Shown: positions 19,770 through 29,541, numbered from the stretch's first letter. The stretch: DNA of 64,000 nucleotides from Dyadobacter sp. CY347 (GCF_021502655.1 NZ_JAKFFT010000007.1:1-64000); one strand, 5' to 3'. Made by a program: numbers and translations. Notes: generated by a model not told the origin, from the letters alone.

Positions 19770-20744
19770 ATGACGAATTACACAACACCCTCCTCAAACT
19801 CATTACCCCAAGGCTTTATCCCCGTTATGTTGACCCCGTTTCTGAAATCAGGAGCGGTGGATTATGCTGGATTAAGGGCATTAACAGACTTATATCTGGA
19901 AGCCGGGGCAACGGGCCTGTTTGCTAATTGCTTGTCCAGCGAGATGTTTGAATTATCCGAACAGGAACGTTTGGATGTGACGCAGACGGTTGTAGATCAG
20001 GTTGATGGGCGTGTGCCTGTGGTTGCCACCGGGACGTTTCCGGGCAGCGTTGCAGAGCAGGCAGCATTTACAAAACGTATATACGAGACCGGTGTGCAGG
20101 CCGTCATCGTTATCACCGGCCTGATGGCCGAAGAGACGGAATCGGATGAAGTTTTTACAGATCGCGTTCTTGAACTGATCTCACTTACAGACAACATTCC
20201 GTTGGGCTTATATGAATGTCCTGTTCCTTACAAAAGGTTGATTAACAGTGAAATACTTGAAACTTTGATGGAAACGGGCCGCATCATTTACCATAAGGAC
20301 ACAAGTCTGGACCTGGACGAAGTGAAGCGACGCATTGCGGTTGCCGATGGCCATAAGTTTGGTCTTTACGATGCTTATATGGTGAATGCGGTTGCATCGC
20401 TCCGGGCCGGTGCGGCTGGGTTGTCTTGCATTCAGGGAAATATTTTTCCTGAGTTAGTGGTCTGGATATGTGATCATTACAATGATCCAGCCGCTGAAAA
20501 CGACCTTGCGGAAGTGCAGCAGTTTCTTGAAGATTCCATGGACATTGTCCATTCGGCTTATCCGACGATCGCCAAATACAGCCTTAAACGACGTGGCTTC
20601 CCCATCTCCACTTACACGAGAAGGGAAGTGGACGAATTAACGCCTGAATTACAGGCCGGAATGGACGAATTGCTGGAAGAAGTTGAACGCCTACAAACCA
20701 CATTGGGTATTACGAGCATTTTTAAAAAGAACCTGGTCAAGTAA
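19770..20744 (+). CDS. DHDPS/N-acetylneuraminate lyase family aldolase
   Basis: 324 residues, a TIM-barrel class I aldolase. It starts GFIPVMLTPFLKSGAVDYAG. The catalytic Tyr148 lies in LYECPVPYKR and the Schiff-base Lys176 in RIIYHKDTS. Because the genome must also hold an ordinary dapA and this copy sits with an SSS symporter and an AraC regulator, a catabolic role (pyruvate-releasing cleavage of a 2-keto acid sugar) is more likely than lysine synthesis. It lacks the usual GTTGE phosphate/pyruvate loop and has NCLSSE in its place. Confidence 0.85.
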   Translation: MTNYTTPSSNSLPQGFIPVMLTPFLKSGAVDYAGLRALTDLYLEAGATGLFANCLSSEMFELSEQERLDVTQTVVDQVDGRVPVVATGTFPGSVAEQAAFTKRIYETGVQAVIVITGLMAEETESDEVFTDRVLELISLTDNIPLGLYECPVPYKRLINSEILETLMETGRIIYHKDTSLDLDEVKRRIAVADGHKFGLYDAYMVNAVASLRAGAAGLSCIQGNIFPELVVWICDHYNDPAAENDLAEVQQFLEDSMDIVHSAYPTIAKYSLKRRGFPISTYTRREVDELTPELQAGMDELLEEVERLQTTLGITSIFKKNLVK

Positions 20745-20773
20745 AACCATTTCTACCCTTAATTCTTAAAGCT

Positions 20774-21106
20774 ATGGATTTTCCAAATCAACACATTCTT
20801 TATCAGATCAAACAGGGTGATGAGGCTGCTTTCACGCAACTTTGCTCATACTTTTATTTTCCGGCGGTGAAATTTTGCTCGGTAATTTTGAAAGATGAAA
20901 AAGAGGCGGAGACGATTACGGAAAGCGTTTTTGCAAAGATCTGGGACGAGCGGATTGACATTAAAACCGAGGAAAATTTTCAGGCTTATCTGTTTTTGAA
21001 TTTAAAAAGTGAGATTTTTTGTCAGATGAACCGCTATAATGATCCAGCGTCTAAGGAAATGTTTTTGAATAAAATCCATTCGTTCAGCGAGAACCAGCAC
21101 CTTTGA
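20774..21106 (+). CDS. Short ECF-sigma-like protein containing only region 2
   Basis: 110 residues. LYQIKQGDEAAFTQLCSYFY and AETITESVFAKIWDERIDI are typical of ECF sigma region 2, and QAYLFLNLKSEIF corresponds to the end of that region. No region 4 (the -35 binding HTH) follows, and no remnant of one is evident in the 155 bp after the stop, so it is either naturally short or an old truncation. It lies 29 bp after the aldolase gene and may be co-transcribed. Confidence 0.7.
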   Translation: MDFPNQHILYQIKQGDEAAFTQLCSYFYFPAVKFCSVILKDEKEAETITESVFAKIWDERIDIKTEENFQAYLFLNLKSEIFCQMNRYNDPASKEMFLNKIHSFSENQHL

Positions 21107-21261
21107 GTTGAGCCTAAAAATATCTTTCTATAAATTGATATGATTGCTGGAAATGATATAACTATGTCAAAGTTTTTACGGAAAACGTAGATAGATATCC
21201 CGATTAGTTTCTTTTAAAATTGAACGGTGGCAACATAATGTTGTCAGGAAGATATTTAAAA

Positions 21262-22137
21262 ATGAAACCGCACTTTCACAAAGTCCCGATCGCATCCCGG
21301 ACTTCTTTCAGCATCCGCCACGACAAGGATTCCGGCTTCGGCACAGTATGGCATTACCATCCTGAGTTAGAGCTGCATTACTTGATCAAGGGAACGGGCG
21401 TGCGGTTCATTGGCGATAACATCAGCAATTTTTCGGATGGCGAGCTCATCCTTTTAGGTGAAAACCTGCCGCACACCTGGCGTGTGGAAGAAGGCGCCAG
21501 CAACACAGCCGTAGAAGTCATCATCGTTCATTTTCTGCCTAATTGCCTCGGAAGTGAACTGTTACAATTGCCGGAAGCTTACCAGATCCCTAAACTTTAC
21601 GAAAAAGCGCGGCGCGGACTTCTGATCAATGGCAAAGCGAAGGAGGGAATTATTCCCTTAATGAAAGCGGCAGTTAATGCGCAAAATTTGGACCGGCTTA
21701 TTGCATTGCTTTCCATTTTAAAGATTTTGGCAGAAGCCAGCGATTTGGAAACCATTGCGTCGGCGCACGCATTTTACAAATCCAATGACTCCGAAACGCT
21801 GCGCCTCAATAAAATTTACGCCTATACGCTCTCGAATTACAGGAACGACATTTCCTTACAAGACGTCGCATCGATTGCGAACCTGGGAATCACGTCCTTC
21901 TGCCGCTATTTTAAATTGATGACCAAGAAAACTTACAATGATTTTCTGGTCGAAATACGCATTAGTCAGGCTTGTCGGTTTTTGATTGAAGATAAATTGG
22001 CAACGGAGGTGATTTGCTTTGAGTGCGGCTTTAACAATGTTTCCAATTTTTACCGGCATTTCAAGAAAGTTACCGATATGACACCATTGGAATACAAAAG
22101 AAAATATTTGTATAAAACCGCACCAGAGCTGATCTGA
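21262..22137 (+). CDS. AraC-family transcriptional regulator with cupin sensor domain
   Basis: 291 residues from ATG at 21262, which has AGGAAGAT before it; in-frame starts at 21238 and 21220 are alternatives. The N-terminal cupin part has VWHYHPELELHYLIKGTG and DGELILLGENLPHTW. The C-terminal AraC HTH pair is at about 195-285 (ISLQDVASIANLGITSFCRY and VICFECGFNNVSNFYRHFKK). It probably senses a small molecule and controls the symporter-aldolase genes just upstream; this is inferred from position. Confidence 0.9.
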   Translation: MKPHFHKVPIASRTSFSIRHDKDSGFGTVWHYHPELELHYLIKGTGVRFIGDNISNFSDGELILLGENLPHTWRVEEGASNTAVEVIIVHFLPNCLGSELLQLPEAYQIPKLYEKARRGLLINGKAKEGIIPLMKAAVNAQNLDRLIALLSILKILAEASDLETIASAHAFYKSNDSETLRLNKIYAYTLSNYRNDISLQDVASIANLGITSFCRYFKLMTKKTYNDFLVEIRISQACRFLIEDKLATEVICFECGFNNVSNFYRHFKKVTDMTPLEYKRKYLYKTAPELI

Positions 22138-22192
22138 GGACTAATTATCGTAATTTTACATCCATGGAAAAGCGGCCGGAACCTACAAGCGT

Positions 22193-23482
22193 CTAATCGA
22201 TCAGCGAAGTATGCTTGGTATCCCGCATTTTGAAATAAATAATGAGGGAAATAAAAATGCAGGCAGTCACATACCAGTAATAATAACTTTCATGACCTAA
22301 GTTCTTCGCCCAAAGCGCCAGATATTCAGCCGTCCCGCCAAAGATCGCAACTGTAATGGAGTAGGGAAGGCCCACACCCAATGCCCGGACTTCCACCGGA
22401 AAAAGCTCAGCTTTCACAACTGCATTGATGGAAGTGTAGCCGCTGACAATGATCAGCGCTGCCATTAGCAAACCAAAAGCCGCCCACATGTTTGTAGTAT
22501 GGCTTAATGTACTCAAAAGCGGATAGGTAAAAATTGTCCCAAGCACACCAAATGCAATGAGTAGTGGCCGCCGGCCGACCTTGTCGCTGATGGCGCCAAA
22601 AACTGGTTGCAGGCAGGCGAAGATCAGTAACGAACAGAATGTGAGGATTGTAGACTGGTATTTCGTCAAGCCCACTGTGTTCACCAGGAACTTCTGCATG
22701 TATGTTGTGTAGGTGTAAAATGCCAGCGTGCCTCCCATCGTAAGTCCGATCACGACCATGATCGCTCTCGGGTGTTTCAGAAGTTCTTTCAGTGACCCTT
22801 CTTTTTTTACAGCTGAATCTTTTGCTATAAAGGCTTCTGTTTCATTCAAATGCGTTCGCAGATACAAAGCGACCAGCGATAATGCTGCTCCCACAACAAA
22901 GGGGATCCGCCATCCCCAATCATGCATTTGCTGATCGGTAAGAAAGATATTTTGCAGGATCAATTGCAAACCCAAAGCCAGTAACTGGCCGCCGATTAAT
23001 GTTACATATTGAAAGCTGGAATAGAAGCCCCGCCGCTCCTTGGTGGCGACTTCGCTCAGATAGGTGGCAGATGTGCCATATTCACCGCCCACACTGAGGC
23101 CTTGTAAGAGTCTGGCAATGAGCAAAAGAATAGGAGCAGCGATGCCAATGCTGTTATAACCCGGCAAAAATGCAATAAGGAGCGAACCGAAGGACATTAA
23201 AAGAACCGACAACGTCATGGCTTCTTTCCGTCCTTTTGTATCTGCGAGTTTTCCAAAAATATATCCTCCGATCGGGCGCATTAAAAAGCCTACCGCAAAT
23301 ATTCCGGCAGTATTGAGGAGCTGGACCGTTGGGTTGGAATCCGGGAAAAAGGAATTGGCAAAATAGAGCGAGAACGCGGAGTAGGCATACCAGTCATACC
23401 ATTCAACCAAATTCCCGGCTGAGCCGCCCATGATGGCCCTGAGGCGCCAGTTTGTATCATTTTTTGGTAAAACTTGCTGCAT
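22193..23482 (-). CDS. MFS transporter, metabolite:H+ symporter (MHS/ProP-like) subfamily
   Basis: 429 residues with 12 predicted membrane helices. The subfamily signature GNLVEWYDWYAYSAFSLYFA lies near residues 23-42, GKLADTKGRKEAM is the MFS loop 2-3 motif, and LLQGLSVGGEYGTSATYLSE is the MHS helix 4-5 motif. Relatives import dicarboxylates, 2-oxoglutarate, shikimate or osmolytes. The substrate is not readable here. Confidence 0.92.
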   Translation of the reverse strand: MQQVLPKNDTNWRLRAIMGGSAGNLVEWYDWYAYSAFSLYFANSFFPDSNPTVQLLNTAGIFAVGFLMRPIGGYIFGKLADTKGRKEAMTLSVLLMSFGSLLIAFLPGYNSIGIAAPILLLIARLLQGLSVGGEYGTSATYLSEVATKERRGFYSSFQYVTLIGGQLLALGLQLILQNIFLTDQQMHDWGWRIPFVVGAALSLVALYLRTHLNETEAFIAKDSAVKKEGSLKELLKHPRAIMVVIGLTMGGTLAFYTYTTYMQKFLVNTVGLTKYQSTILTFCSLLIFACLQPVFGAISDKVGRRPLLIAFGVLGTIFTYPLLSTLSHTTNMWAAFGLLMAALIIVSGYTSINAVVKAELFPVEVRALGVGLPYSITVAIFGGTAEYLALWAKNLGHESYYYWYVTACIFISLIIYFKMRDTKHTSLID

Positions 23483-23505
23483 ATAATGGATTTAGGTTGC
23501 TCAAT

Positions 23506-24294
23506 TTACTTAAATAAAGCACAAATCCACGTCGCAGCATGGTCCACAAGCTTGGTATGGCCGCTTTTTAATGTAACGTATTGATTCGCAGGAAGCAGCG
23601 CCGCTAGTTTCCGGACGCTCGCAGGTTTCAATAATGTATCAAACTCACCAACCAGCAAGTAAATCTTAACGTTGCTGCGAACGGCTAAGCGATGTAAAGC
23701 AGGAATGTCAAACCGGAGATTTCGGAAATTAACCCAGGAATTATAAATCGTCTGCCTTTTTTCAGGTGTATTCAGGACTTGCTGCACAAAGCGTTGCATA
23801 CTCGAATTAATCCAACCTGCTTGTTTTGCGACATTTACTACACTAAAAAAAGGTTGTGGTTTCTGCATCGACCATTCAAAAACCCTCCTGGTCAGCCAAA
23901 ACCGCGTCGCAAATCCATAAAGCGGATGCTCAGAAACGCCGTCCGGAGCGATCAGGAAAACATTTTCAATGCGATCCGGAAAAAACTCCAATGTAGCCAA
24001 AGCAAATCGCCCACCCATACTGAACCCGGCAACGTCGAATTTGTCAATATTATTTTTGGCAACAAAGTCCAGAATAATGTTTCGCCACAACTCTTTGGTT
24101 ACTAGATCGCTTTTTGAAGAAATATTCTTTCCATGAAAAAATAAATCAAAAGCATAAATGGTATAATGTTCCCCCAACTGCGCTTCAAAAGACTGAAAAC
24201 AACTTGCCCCATCCTGTGCGATCCCGTGAAATGCAAGAAGGATTTTCGGGCCGCGGCCGAGTTTTTGGTAAGGTAGGGTTATTAAATCCGGCAT
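23506..24294 (-). CDS. Alpha/beta hydrolase
   Basis: 262 residues from ATG at 24294. The oxyanion region is LLAFHGIAQDG, the nucleophile elbow is GFSMGG (Ser92), the acid is likely Asp in VGEFDTLLKP, and the base is His in SGHTKLVDH. The substrate is unknown. Its ATG overlaps the stop codon of vapC (TAATG), so its translation is probably coupled to the toxin-antitoxin operon upstream. A TTG at 24300 is a less likely start. Confidence 0.88.
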   Translation of the reverse strand: MPDLITLPYQKLGRGPKILLAFHGIAQDGASCFQSFEAQLGEHYTIYAFDLFFHGKNISSKSDLVTKELWRNIILDFVAKNNIDKFDVAGFSMGGRFALATLEFFPDRIENVFLIAPDGVSEHPLYGFATRFWLTRRVFEWSMQKPQPFFSVVNVAKQAGWINSSMQRFVQQVLNTPEKRQTIYNSWVNFRNLRFDIPALHRLAVRSNVKIYLLVGEFDTLLKPASVRKLAALLPANQYVTLKSGHTKLVDHAATWICALFK

Positions 24295-24677
24295 TACCAA
24301 TGCACATTAACTGGATAAAGCTGAAAGTTTTCATCCTTTGTAACAACCGGAAATTGCTCTATTATTCCTTGCGCAATAATCAGTCGATCAAAAGGATCTT
24401 TGTGAAAAAATTCAAGTTGGCTTACGTGCCGGACATGTGATGTGGAAATGGGAAGAACTTCGATACCTGACATTTCCAGGTCTGCAAGAAAAATATCCAA
24501 AGACTTTTGGAGAAATAATTTTCCTATGCTGATTTTAATGGCAATTTCCCACAAAGAAGCGATACTGACATATTTTTTATTTTCACTATTTTCGATAGCT
24601 AATCGCGCTTTTTCGGACAAGTTCGCATCGCCTTCAAAGAACCAGATAAGTGCGTGTGTGTCTAAAATTATGTTCAA
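24294..24677 (-). CDS. vapC: VapC-type PIN-domain toxin ribonuclease
   Basis: 127 residues starting MNIILDTHALIWFFEGD. The PIN acidic residues are visible: Asp6, Glu44 in SLWEIAIK, Asp94 and Asp97 in HKDPFDRLIIAQ. VapC toxins cut tRNA or rRNA. It overlaps its antitoxin gene by 4 bp (ATGA) and the next hydrolase gene by 1 bp. Confidence 0.92.
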   Translation of the reverse strand: MNIILDTHALIWFFEGDANLSEKARLAIENSENKKYVSIASLWEIAIKISIGKLFLQKSLDIFLADLEMSGIEVLPISTSHVRHVSQLEFFHKDPFDRLIIAQGIIEQFPVVTKDENFQLYPVNVHW

Positions 24678-24886
24678 GGCATATATTCTTTAAAGTCATC
24701 CAAAGGCTCATCAAAATCAGGGCTCATCTTAAAAGTGCCTTTCATCATTCCAAATTTCAAAGGAATTTTTTTCGGGCTTTTGCTGCTGAGGTACTTGCTA
24801 ATCAAGAAGTCTACATAGTCAGATACTTCCTCTTTTAGATTGTCAGGAAGGACTGACACCTTTCTTAATAATTCCGTTTCTGTCAT
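24674..24886 (-). CDS. VapB-like antitoxin (DUF2281 type)
   Basis: 70 residues from ATG at 24886 (MTETELLRKVSVLPDNLKEE); in-frame starts at 24898 and 24916 are possible. It has the DUF2281 pattern, ...EVSDYVDFLISKY then a basic linker and KFGMMKGTFKMSPDFDEPLDDF, in which the C-terminal segment binds the PIN toxin. The 4-bp overlap with vapC and the antitoxin-first order support the pair. Confidence 0.85.
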   Translation of the reverse strand: MTETELLRKVSVLPDNLKEEVSDYVDFLISKYLSSKSPKKIPLKFGMMKGTFKMSPDFDEPLDDFKEYMP

Positions 24887-24987
24887 AACATTTCGCATTT
24901 CACAGTAAGTTATCAAAAATAAAAAAAACCTCCAAGCATATCCACTAACGAGGACATTGCCAGGAAGTTTTTTAAATCCTAAAAATC

Positions 24988-26062
24988 TTACGATTCCATC
25001 AGGTAGGCTTTGATAAAATCATTGATTTCACCGTTTAAGACAGCATCTGTGTTGGATGTCTGGTGATCGGTTCTGTGGTCTTTGACGCGGCGGTCGTCGA
25101 GCACGTAACTTCGGATCTGTGAGCCCCATTCGATTTTTCGTTTGGATGCTTCCACTTCTGCACGGGCAGAATTCCGTTTTTCGAGCTCAATCTGATAAAG
25201 CCGCGACTTTAAAAGCCTGATCGCCACTTCTTTATTCATTAACTGCGAACGTTCCTGCTGACAGGCAATGACAATTCCCGAAGGTTTGTGGTGCAAACGC
25301 ACTGCCGTTTCCACTTTGTTTACATTCTGGCCACCCGCTCCACCGGAACGATACGTGTCCCAGGTAATGTCTGCCAGGTTCACATCGATTTCAATGTTGT
25401 CATCAGCCAGCGGATACACGTAAACAGAAGTAAACGAAGTATGCCTTCTTGCATTGGAATCAAATGGTGAAATGCGGACGAGCCTGTGGACACCATTTTC
25501 TGATTTCAAATTCCCGTAAGCATATTCACCGTCGATTTCCAATGTAACTGACTTAACTCCAGCCACATCGCCATCCTGCAAATCCACTTCGCGGACTTTG
25601 TAACCATTTTTCTCCGCCCACATAATGTACATGCGCATGAGCATGGATGCCCAGTCCTGCGACTCCGTTCCGCCAGCGCCTGCATTGATCTCAATAACAG
25701 CCGGCAGTTCGTCGCCTTCTTCACCCATCATTTTCCGGAATTCGACTTCTTCGAGCTTATTGGAGAGCTTTTCGCCTTCCTCATCTACTTCTTCTTCCGT
25801 CGCCTCATCGGCCTCATAGAACTCCCAGATCGTGTCCAGATCATCGCGCAGGCGCGACAATTCTTCATATCCGTTTGTCCAGAATTTTAATCCGCGGATT
25901 TCCCGCATTGTTTTTTCGGCCCGTTCTGAATCGCTCCAGAACTCCGGTTGAACGGTCTGCTGTTCAAGATCTTCTAGCTGTTTTTTTCGGTTATCGTAGT
26001 CAAAGATACCTCCCCAAAGCCTCTACACGGGCCTTCAAGTCTTTCAATTGCTCTGCAGTCAT
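24988..26062 (-). CDS. prfB: Peptide chain release factor 2, with programmed +1 frameshift
   Basis: RF2 recognises UGA and UAA stops. The gene starts at ATG 26062 and reads 20 codons ([20 protein letters not shown]) to an in-frame TGA at 26002-26000. A +1 shift there joins it to the long frame ([14 protein letters not shown]...), giving 357 residues in total. The peptidyl-release motif [10 protein letters not shown] and the RF2 C-terminal part ([20 protein letters not shown]) are intact. Annotating only the long frame (ATG 25908) would lose 51 residues. Confidence 0.96.
25999..26005 (-). promoter_or_regulatory. prfB +1 programmed frameshift site
   Basis: On the minus strand the sequence is GGGGAGGTAT followed by CTTTGAC. 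It has the internal Shine-Dalgarno-like AGG, the slippery CTT codon, the poor-context stop TGA and a following C. This is the same arrangement as in E. coli prfB, where low RF2 slows termination and favours the shift. Confidence 0.95.
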
Positions 26063-26177
26063 TTGAATTTTTTGAATTTAAGTTGAAAATGTTCCAAAGC
26101 TACAACAATTAGCAATAACCCTCAGTTTCACGGCAAATAGGAAGCGTTGTACGTGTAGGCATTCCGGCAAATCGTCT

Positions 26178-26185
26178 TAACTTTG
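26178..26185 (+). promoter_or_regulatory. -7 promoter element of lpd
   Basis: TAACTTTG is a perfect Bacteroidota -7 box 46 bp before the lpd ATG. A TTG lies upstream but at a longer than usual distance. Confidence 0.5.
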
Positions 26186-26231
26186 CAGGAAATTTTTGTC
26201 AACCCATTTCGTACAATAAAAATACCGGAAA

Positions 26232-27629
26232 ATGGCTCAAGCATATGATGTGATAGTAATTGGCAGCGGCCCGGGAGGTTATCCCGCAGCCATTCGCGCT
26301 TCCCAATTAGGACTTAAAGTAGCAATTGTTGAAAAGGAAAGTTTAGGTGGAATATGCCTTAACTGGGGCTGCATTCCTACCAAAGCGCTTTTGAAAAGTG
26401 CGCAGGTTTTTGAATACATTAAGCATGCAAAAGATTACGGGATCAATGTTGGTGAGTCTGCTGCCGATTTCGGTGCAGTGATCCAGCGCAGCCGTGGCGT
26501 TGCCGATACCATGAGCAAAGGCGTTTCTTTCTTGATGAAAAAGAACAAGATCGACGTCATCATGGGAACAGCCAAGGTTAAGGGCCAAAAAACAGTTGCA
26601 GTTACAGACAAAGAAGGCAAAACAACGGATTACACGGCTGGAAAAGGTGTTATCATCGCAACCGGCGCACGTGCCCGTGAATTACCGAATATCAAAATCG
26701 ACGGTCAGAAAGTTATTGAATACCGCAAAGCAATGAGCCTTGAAAAACAACCAGCTTCTCTGTTGGTGGTTGGATCGGGTGCCATTGGGATGGAATTCGC
26801 TTACGTATATGCGTCTATGGGCACGAAAGTGACTGTTGTGGAGTTCCTGCCAAACCTTGTTCCGGTTGAAGATGAGGATATTTCAAAAGAAATTGCAAAG
26901 CAATACAAAAAACTGGGCATCGAAACTTACGTTAACTCGACGGTTGAGACTGTTGATGTTTCCGGCAATGGTTGCAAAGTTTCTGTTAAGACTCCGGACG
27001 GACAAAAATCCTTTGAGGTTGATGTAGTGCTTTCCGCTGCGGGAATCGTTGCAAACCTTGAAAACATTGGTCTGGAAGAAACAGGCATTAAAACGGATAA
27101 GGGCAAAATCACTGTAAACGAATGGTATGAAACCAGCGTTTCAGGATTTTATGCGATCGGTGACTGTACGCCTGGCCCTGCTTTGGCTCACGTGGCTACT
27201 GCGGAGGGAATTATCTGCGCAGAGAAAATTGCAGGACACAAAACAGAAGCATTGGATTACGGAAACATTCCGGGATGTACTTACTGCCAGCCTGAAATTG
27301 CGTCTGTTGGATTTACAGAAAAAAAGGCAAAAGAAGCTGGTTATGACATTAAGGTGGGTAAATTCCCATTCAAAGCGTCTGGTAAGGCGGTTGGAGCCGG
27401 TGTTACCGACGGTTTTGTGAAAGTAATTTTTGACGCCAAATATGGTGAGTTCTTGGGAGCACACATGATTGGTGCCAATGTTACGGAAATGATCGCTGAG
27501 GTGGTTGTAGCCCGTAAACTGGAAACTACATCTCATGAAATTATGCGTGCAATCCATCCACACCCAACCATGTCCGAAGCATTAAAAGGTGCAACGGAAG
27601 CGGCTTACGGTGAAGCGATCGATTTGTAA
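26232..27629 (+). CDS. lpdA: Dihydrolipoyl dehydrogenase (E3)
   Basis: 465 residues. It reoxidises the lipoyl groups of 2-oxoacid dehydrogenases and the glycine cleavage system with NAD+. It has the FAD motif GSGPGGYPAAIRASQLG, the redox pair Cys42/Cys47 in GGICLNWGCIPTK, the NAD motif VGSGAIGMEFAYVYASMG and the C-terminal His444-Glu449 pair in HPHPTMSE. It is monocistronic, ended by a strong terminator. Confidence 0.96.
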   Translation: MAQAYDVIVIGSGPGGYPAAIRASQLGLKVAIVEKESLGGICLNWGCIPTKALLKSAQVFEYIKHAKDYGINVGESAADFGAVIQRSRGVADTMSKGVSFLMKKNKIDVIMGTAKVKGQKTVAVTDKEGKTTDYTAGKGVIIATGARARELPNIKIDGQKVIEYRKAMSLEKQPASLLVVGSGAIGMEFAYVYASMGTKVTVVEFLPNLVPVEDEDISKEIAKQYKKLGIETYVNSTVETVDVSGNGCKVSVKTPDGQKSFEVDVVLSAAGIVANLENIGLEETGIKTDKGKITVNEWYETSVSGFYAIGDCTPGPALAHVATAEGIICAEKIAGHKTEALDYGNIPGCTYCQPEIASVGFTEKKAKEAGYDIKVGKFPFKASGKAVGAGVTDGFVKVIFDAKYGEFLGAHMIGANVTEMIAEVVVARKLETTSHEIMRAIHPHPTMSEALKGATEAAYGEAIDL

Positions 27630-27654
27630 CATTAAATAAGTTATTGCTTCAAAA

Positions 27655-27692
27655 TAAAGGGCATTCATTAGTTTGAATGCCCTTATTTTTTT
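27655..27692 (+). terminator. Rho-independent terminator of lpd
   Basis: AAGGGCATTCA (27657-27667) pairs with TGAATGCCCTT (27674-27684) over a 6-nt loop and is followed by ATTTTTTT. Confidence 0.92.
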
Positions 27693-27702
27693 ATGTTTTA
27701 CG

Positions 27703-27710
27703 TAAATTTG
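27703..27710 (+). promoter_or_regulatory. -7 promoter element of the hybrid histidine kinase
   Basis: TAAATTTG matches the -7 consensus and lies just past the lpd terminator, 62 bp before the probable TTG start of the kinase. No -33 box is seen at normal distance. Confidence 0.45.
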
Positions 27711-27771
27711 AAAATAGACCTAAAAAGTTTCTCAACGTCATTGCGAGCAGTGCATAAAACCTTACTCATTC

Positions 27772-29526
27772 TTGAATAATGCTACATACACACAGGAGTT
27801 CAACGAATTATGGAAAAGAGAAAGTGAAGTAAAATCTCGTTGGGGTAACATTATTTTTTGCATTGCCTATTTGTTTGGCTATCCCGCAACCTCGCTTCTT
27901 TACCTTTTGAGGAATGATCCTGCTTTTCATCGAATTCTGGGCGTTGAGCTTCTTTTCAGCGGTGTAACGCTCATCCTGCTTGTTCTGCATTTTACAGGCA
28001 GGATAACCAGCCAAAAGACCTCGTTTCTCGTTTATCTGGCCCTGCTTCTCGCGCACGCTTACATTCTGGCCACAATTCCGCATGCCTCTTATGATCGCGC
28101 AACATTCAATATGACGCTTGGGTTGATCTTTTCGTTTTTTGTGATCCGCTGGCCGGTCCGTTATAGCGCGACTGTTACGGCGGTTCTTTTTTTGCTTTTC
28201 CCAATGGCCTTATACTTAGGCCATCCGTCCTACTTTTATCAGTTTTTGGGTGAAGGGGGCCTGTTTTTCTTTATGGGACAAATGGTGTTTCCGTTTGTGA
28301 TCTATTTTAGTCGAAAAAGGAATAAGCTGGAATTTTATTATCGCTATGCGCTTGCCGAGCAGAATGAGAAGCTGGAACAGCAGAAAGAAATCGCTGAAAA
28401 TGCCACATTAGCGAAGTCCGAATTTTTATCAACCATGAGCCATGAGATCCGGACACCTTTGAATGGCATCGTGGGCATTGTGCATTTGCTTGAAGAGAAT
28501 CAATCGAGGGATGAGGATGAAAGGGAGCTGATTGAAACGCTCAAATTTTCGTCGACGCATTTAATGGCCGTCGTCAATGACATTCTGGATTTCAACAAGA
28601 TCAATTCCAATCACGTCATCCTGCATCCCGTGCCTTTTGATCCGGAGGATTTGTTTAAAAATCTTTACAACAGTTTCCTGCCGAGGGCCCGGGAAAAAGG
28701 GCTCGAACTCATCTTCGATTCACCCTCCGTTTTGCCGCAGCTGCGGGGCGATCAGATCAGGCTTAGCCAGATCATTACTAATCTTGTCCACAATGCCATC
28801 AAGTTCACGGATCAGGGATTTGTTCAGTTTTCTACCAAGGAAGTTGCCCGGACGAATGACGAGATCAGCCTTGAATTTTCGGTTTCGGATAGCGGCATTG
28901 GCATTACGGAGGATCAGCAGCGGAATGTGTTTGAGATTTTTACACAGGTAAAAAGCCTGATTAAGCGCCAGGACGGTGGAACGGGACTGGGATTGGCCAT
29001 TTCCAGGGAATTGGTGCGGTTGTTTGGCGGGGAGTTGAAACTGAAAAGTGAGATCGGCAAAGGTTCCGTTTTCTCATTTCAGATCAAATTGCCATTTATA
29101 GCAAAATCAGAAGAAGCCGAAAAAGTGCCTGATCGTCCGGTTGCACCAAAATTCAATTCAAAATCCAAAATACTTCTCGTAGATGATAATGCGGTTAACT
29201 TAATGTTTGCTACCCGCCTACTGACCAGAAAAAATATCGCGTTCGACCTTGCTTCGGATGGCAAGCAGGCCGTGGAAAAGTATTTTTCTCAAAGTTATGA
29301 CTTGATTTTCATGGATTTGCGCATGCCGGTTATGGATGGTTTTGAGGCAACCAAAATCATCAGGCAGCATGATCAAAACATTCCCATTGTTGCCTTGACC
29401 GCATCTGCATTTGAAGATGAGCGGGAACGTGCATTGGCGAATGGTTTCAGTGATTATCTCGTAAAACCATTCCTGCCTCCCGATTTCTACAAAATCGTAC
29501 ACACGCACATTGGCATTGAAAGCTGA
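27772..29526 (+). CDS. Membrane-bound hybrid histidine kinase
   Basis: 584 residues, probable TTG start at 27772; the frame is open back to 27724 with no better start. Six membrane helices (about 25-180) replace a periplasmic sensor. HisKA follows with His224 in [17 protein letters not shown], then an HATPase domain with the G boxes [10 protein letters not shown] and [10 protein letters not shown], and a C-terminal receiver (LLVDDNAVN, phospho-Asp515 in [14 protein letters not shown], Lys in DYLVKPF). No separate DNA-binding regulator is adjacent, so the output partner is unknown. Confidence 0.92.
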   Translation: MNNATYTQEFNELWKRESEVKSRWGNIIFCIAYLFGYPATSLLYLLRNDPAFHRILGVELLFSGVTLILLVLHFTGRITSQKTSFLVYLALLLAHAYILATIPHASYDRATFNMTLGLIFSFFVIRWPVRYSATVTAVLFLLFPMALYLGHPSYFYQFLGEGGLFFFMGQMVFPFVIYFSRKRNKLEFYYRYALAEQNEKLEQQKEIAENATLAKSEFLSTMSHEIRTPLNGIVGIVHLLEENQSRDEDERELIETLKFSSTHLMAVVNDILDFNKINSNHVILHPVPFDPEDLFKNLYNSFLPRAREKGLELIFDSPSVLPQLRGDQIRLSQIITNLVHNAIKFTDQGFVQFSTKEVARTNDEISLEFSVSDSGIGITEDQQRNVFEIFTQVKSLIKRQDGGTGLGLAISRELVRLFGGELKLKSEIGKGSVFSFQIKLPFIAKSEEAEKVPDRPVAPKFNSKSKILLVDDNAVNLMFATRLLTRKNIAFDLASDGKQAVEKYFSQSYDLIFMDLRMPVMDGFEATKIIRQHDQNIPIVALTASAFEDERERALANGFSDYLVKPFLPPDFYKIVHTHIGIES

Positions 29527-29541
29527 ATGTAGTGCCTAAAA

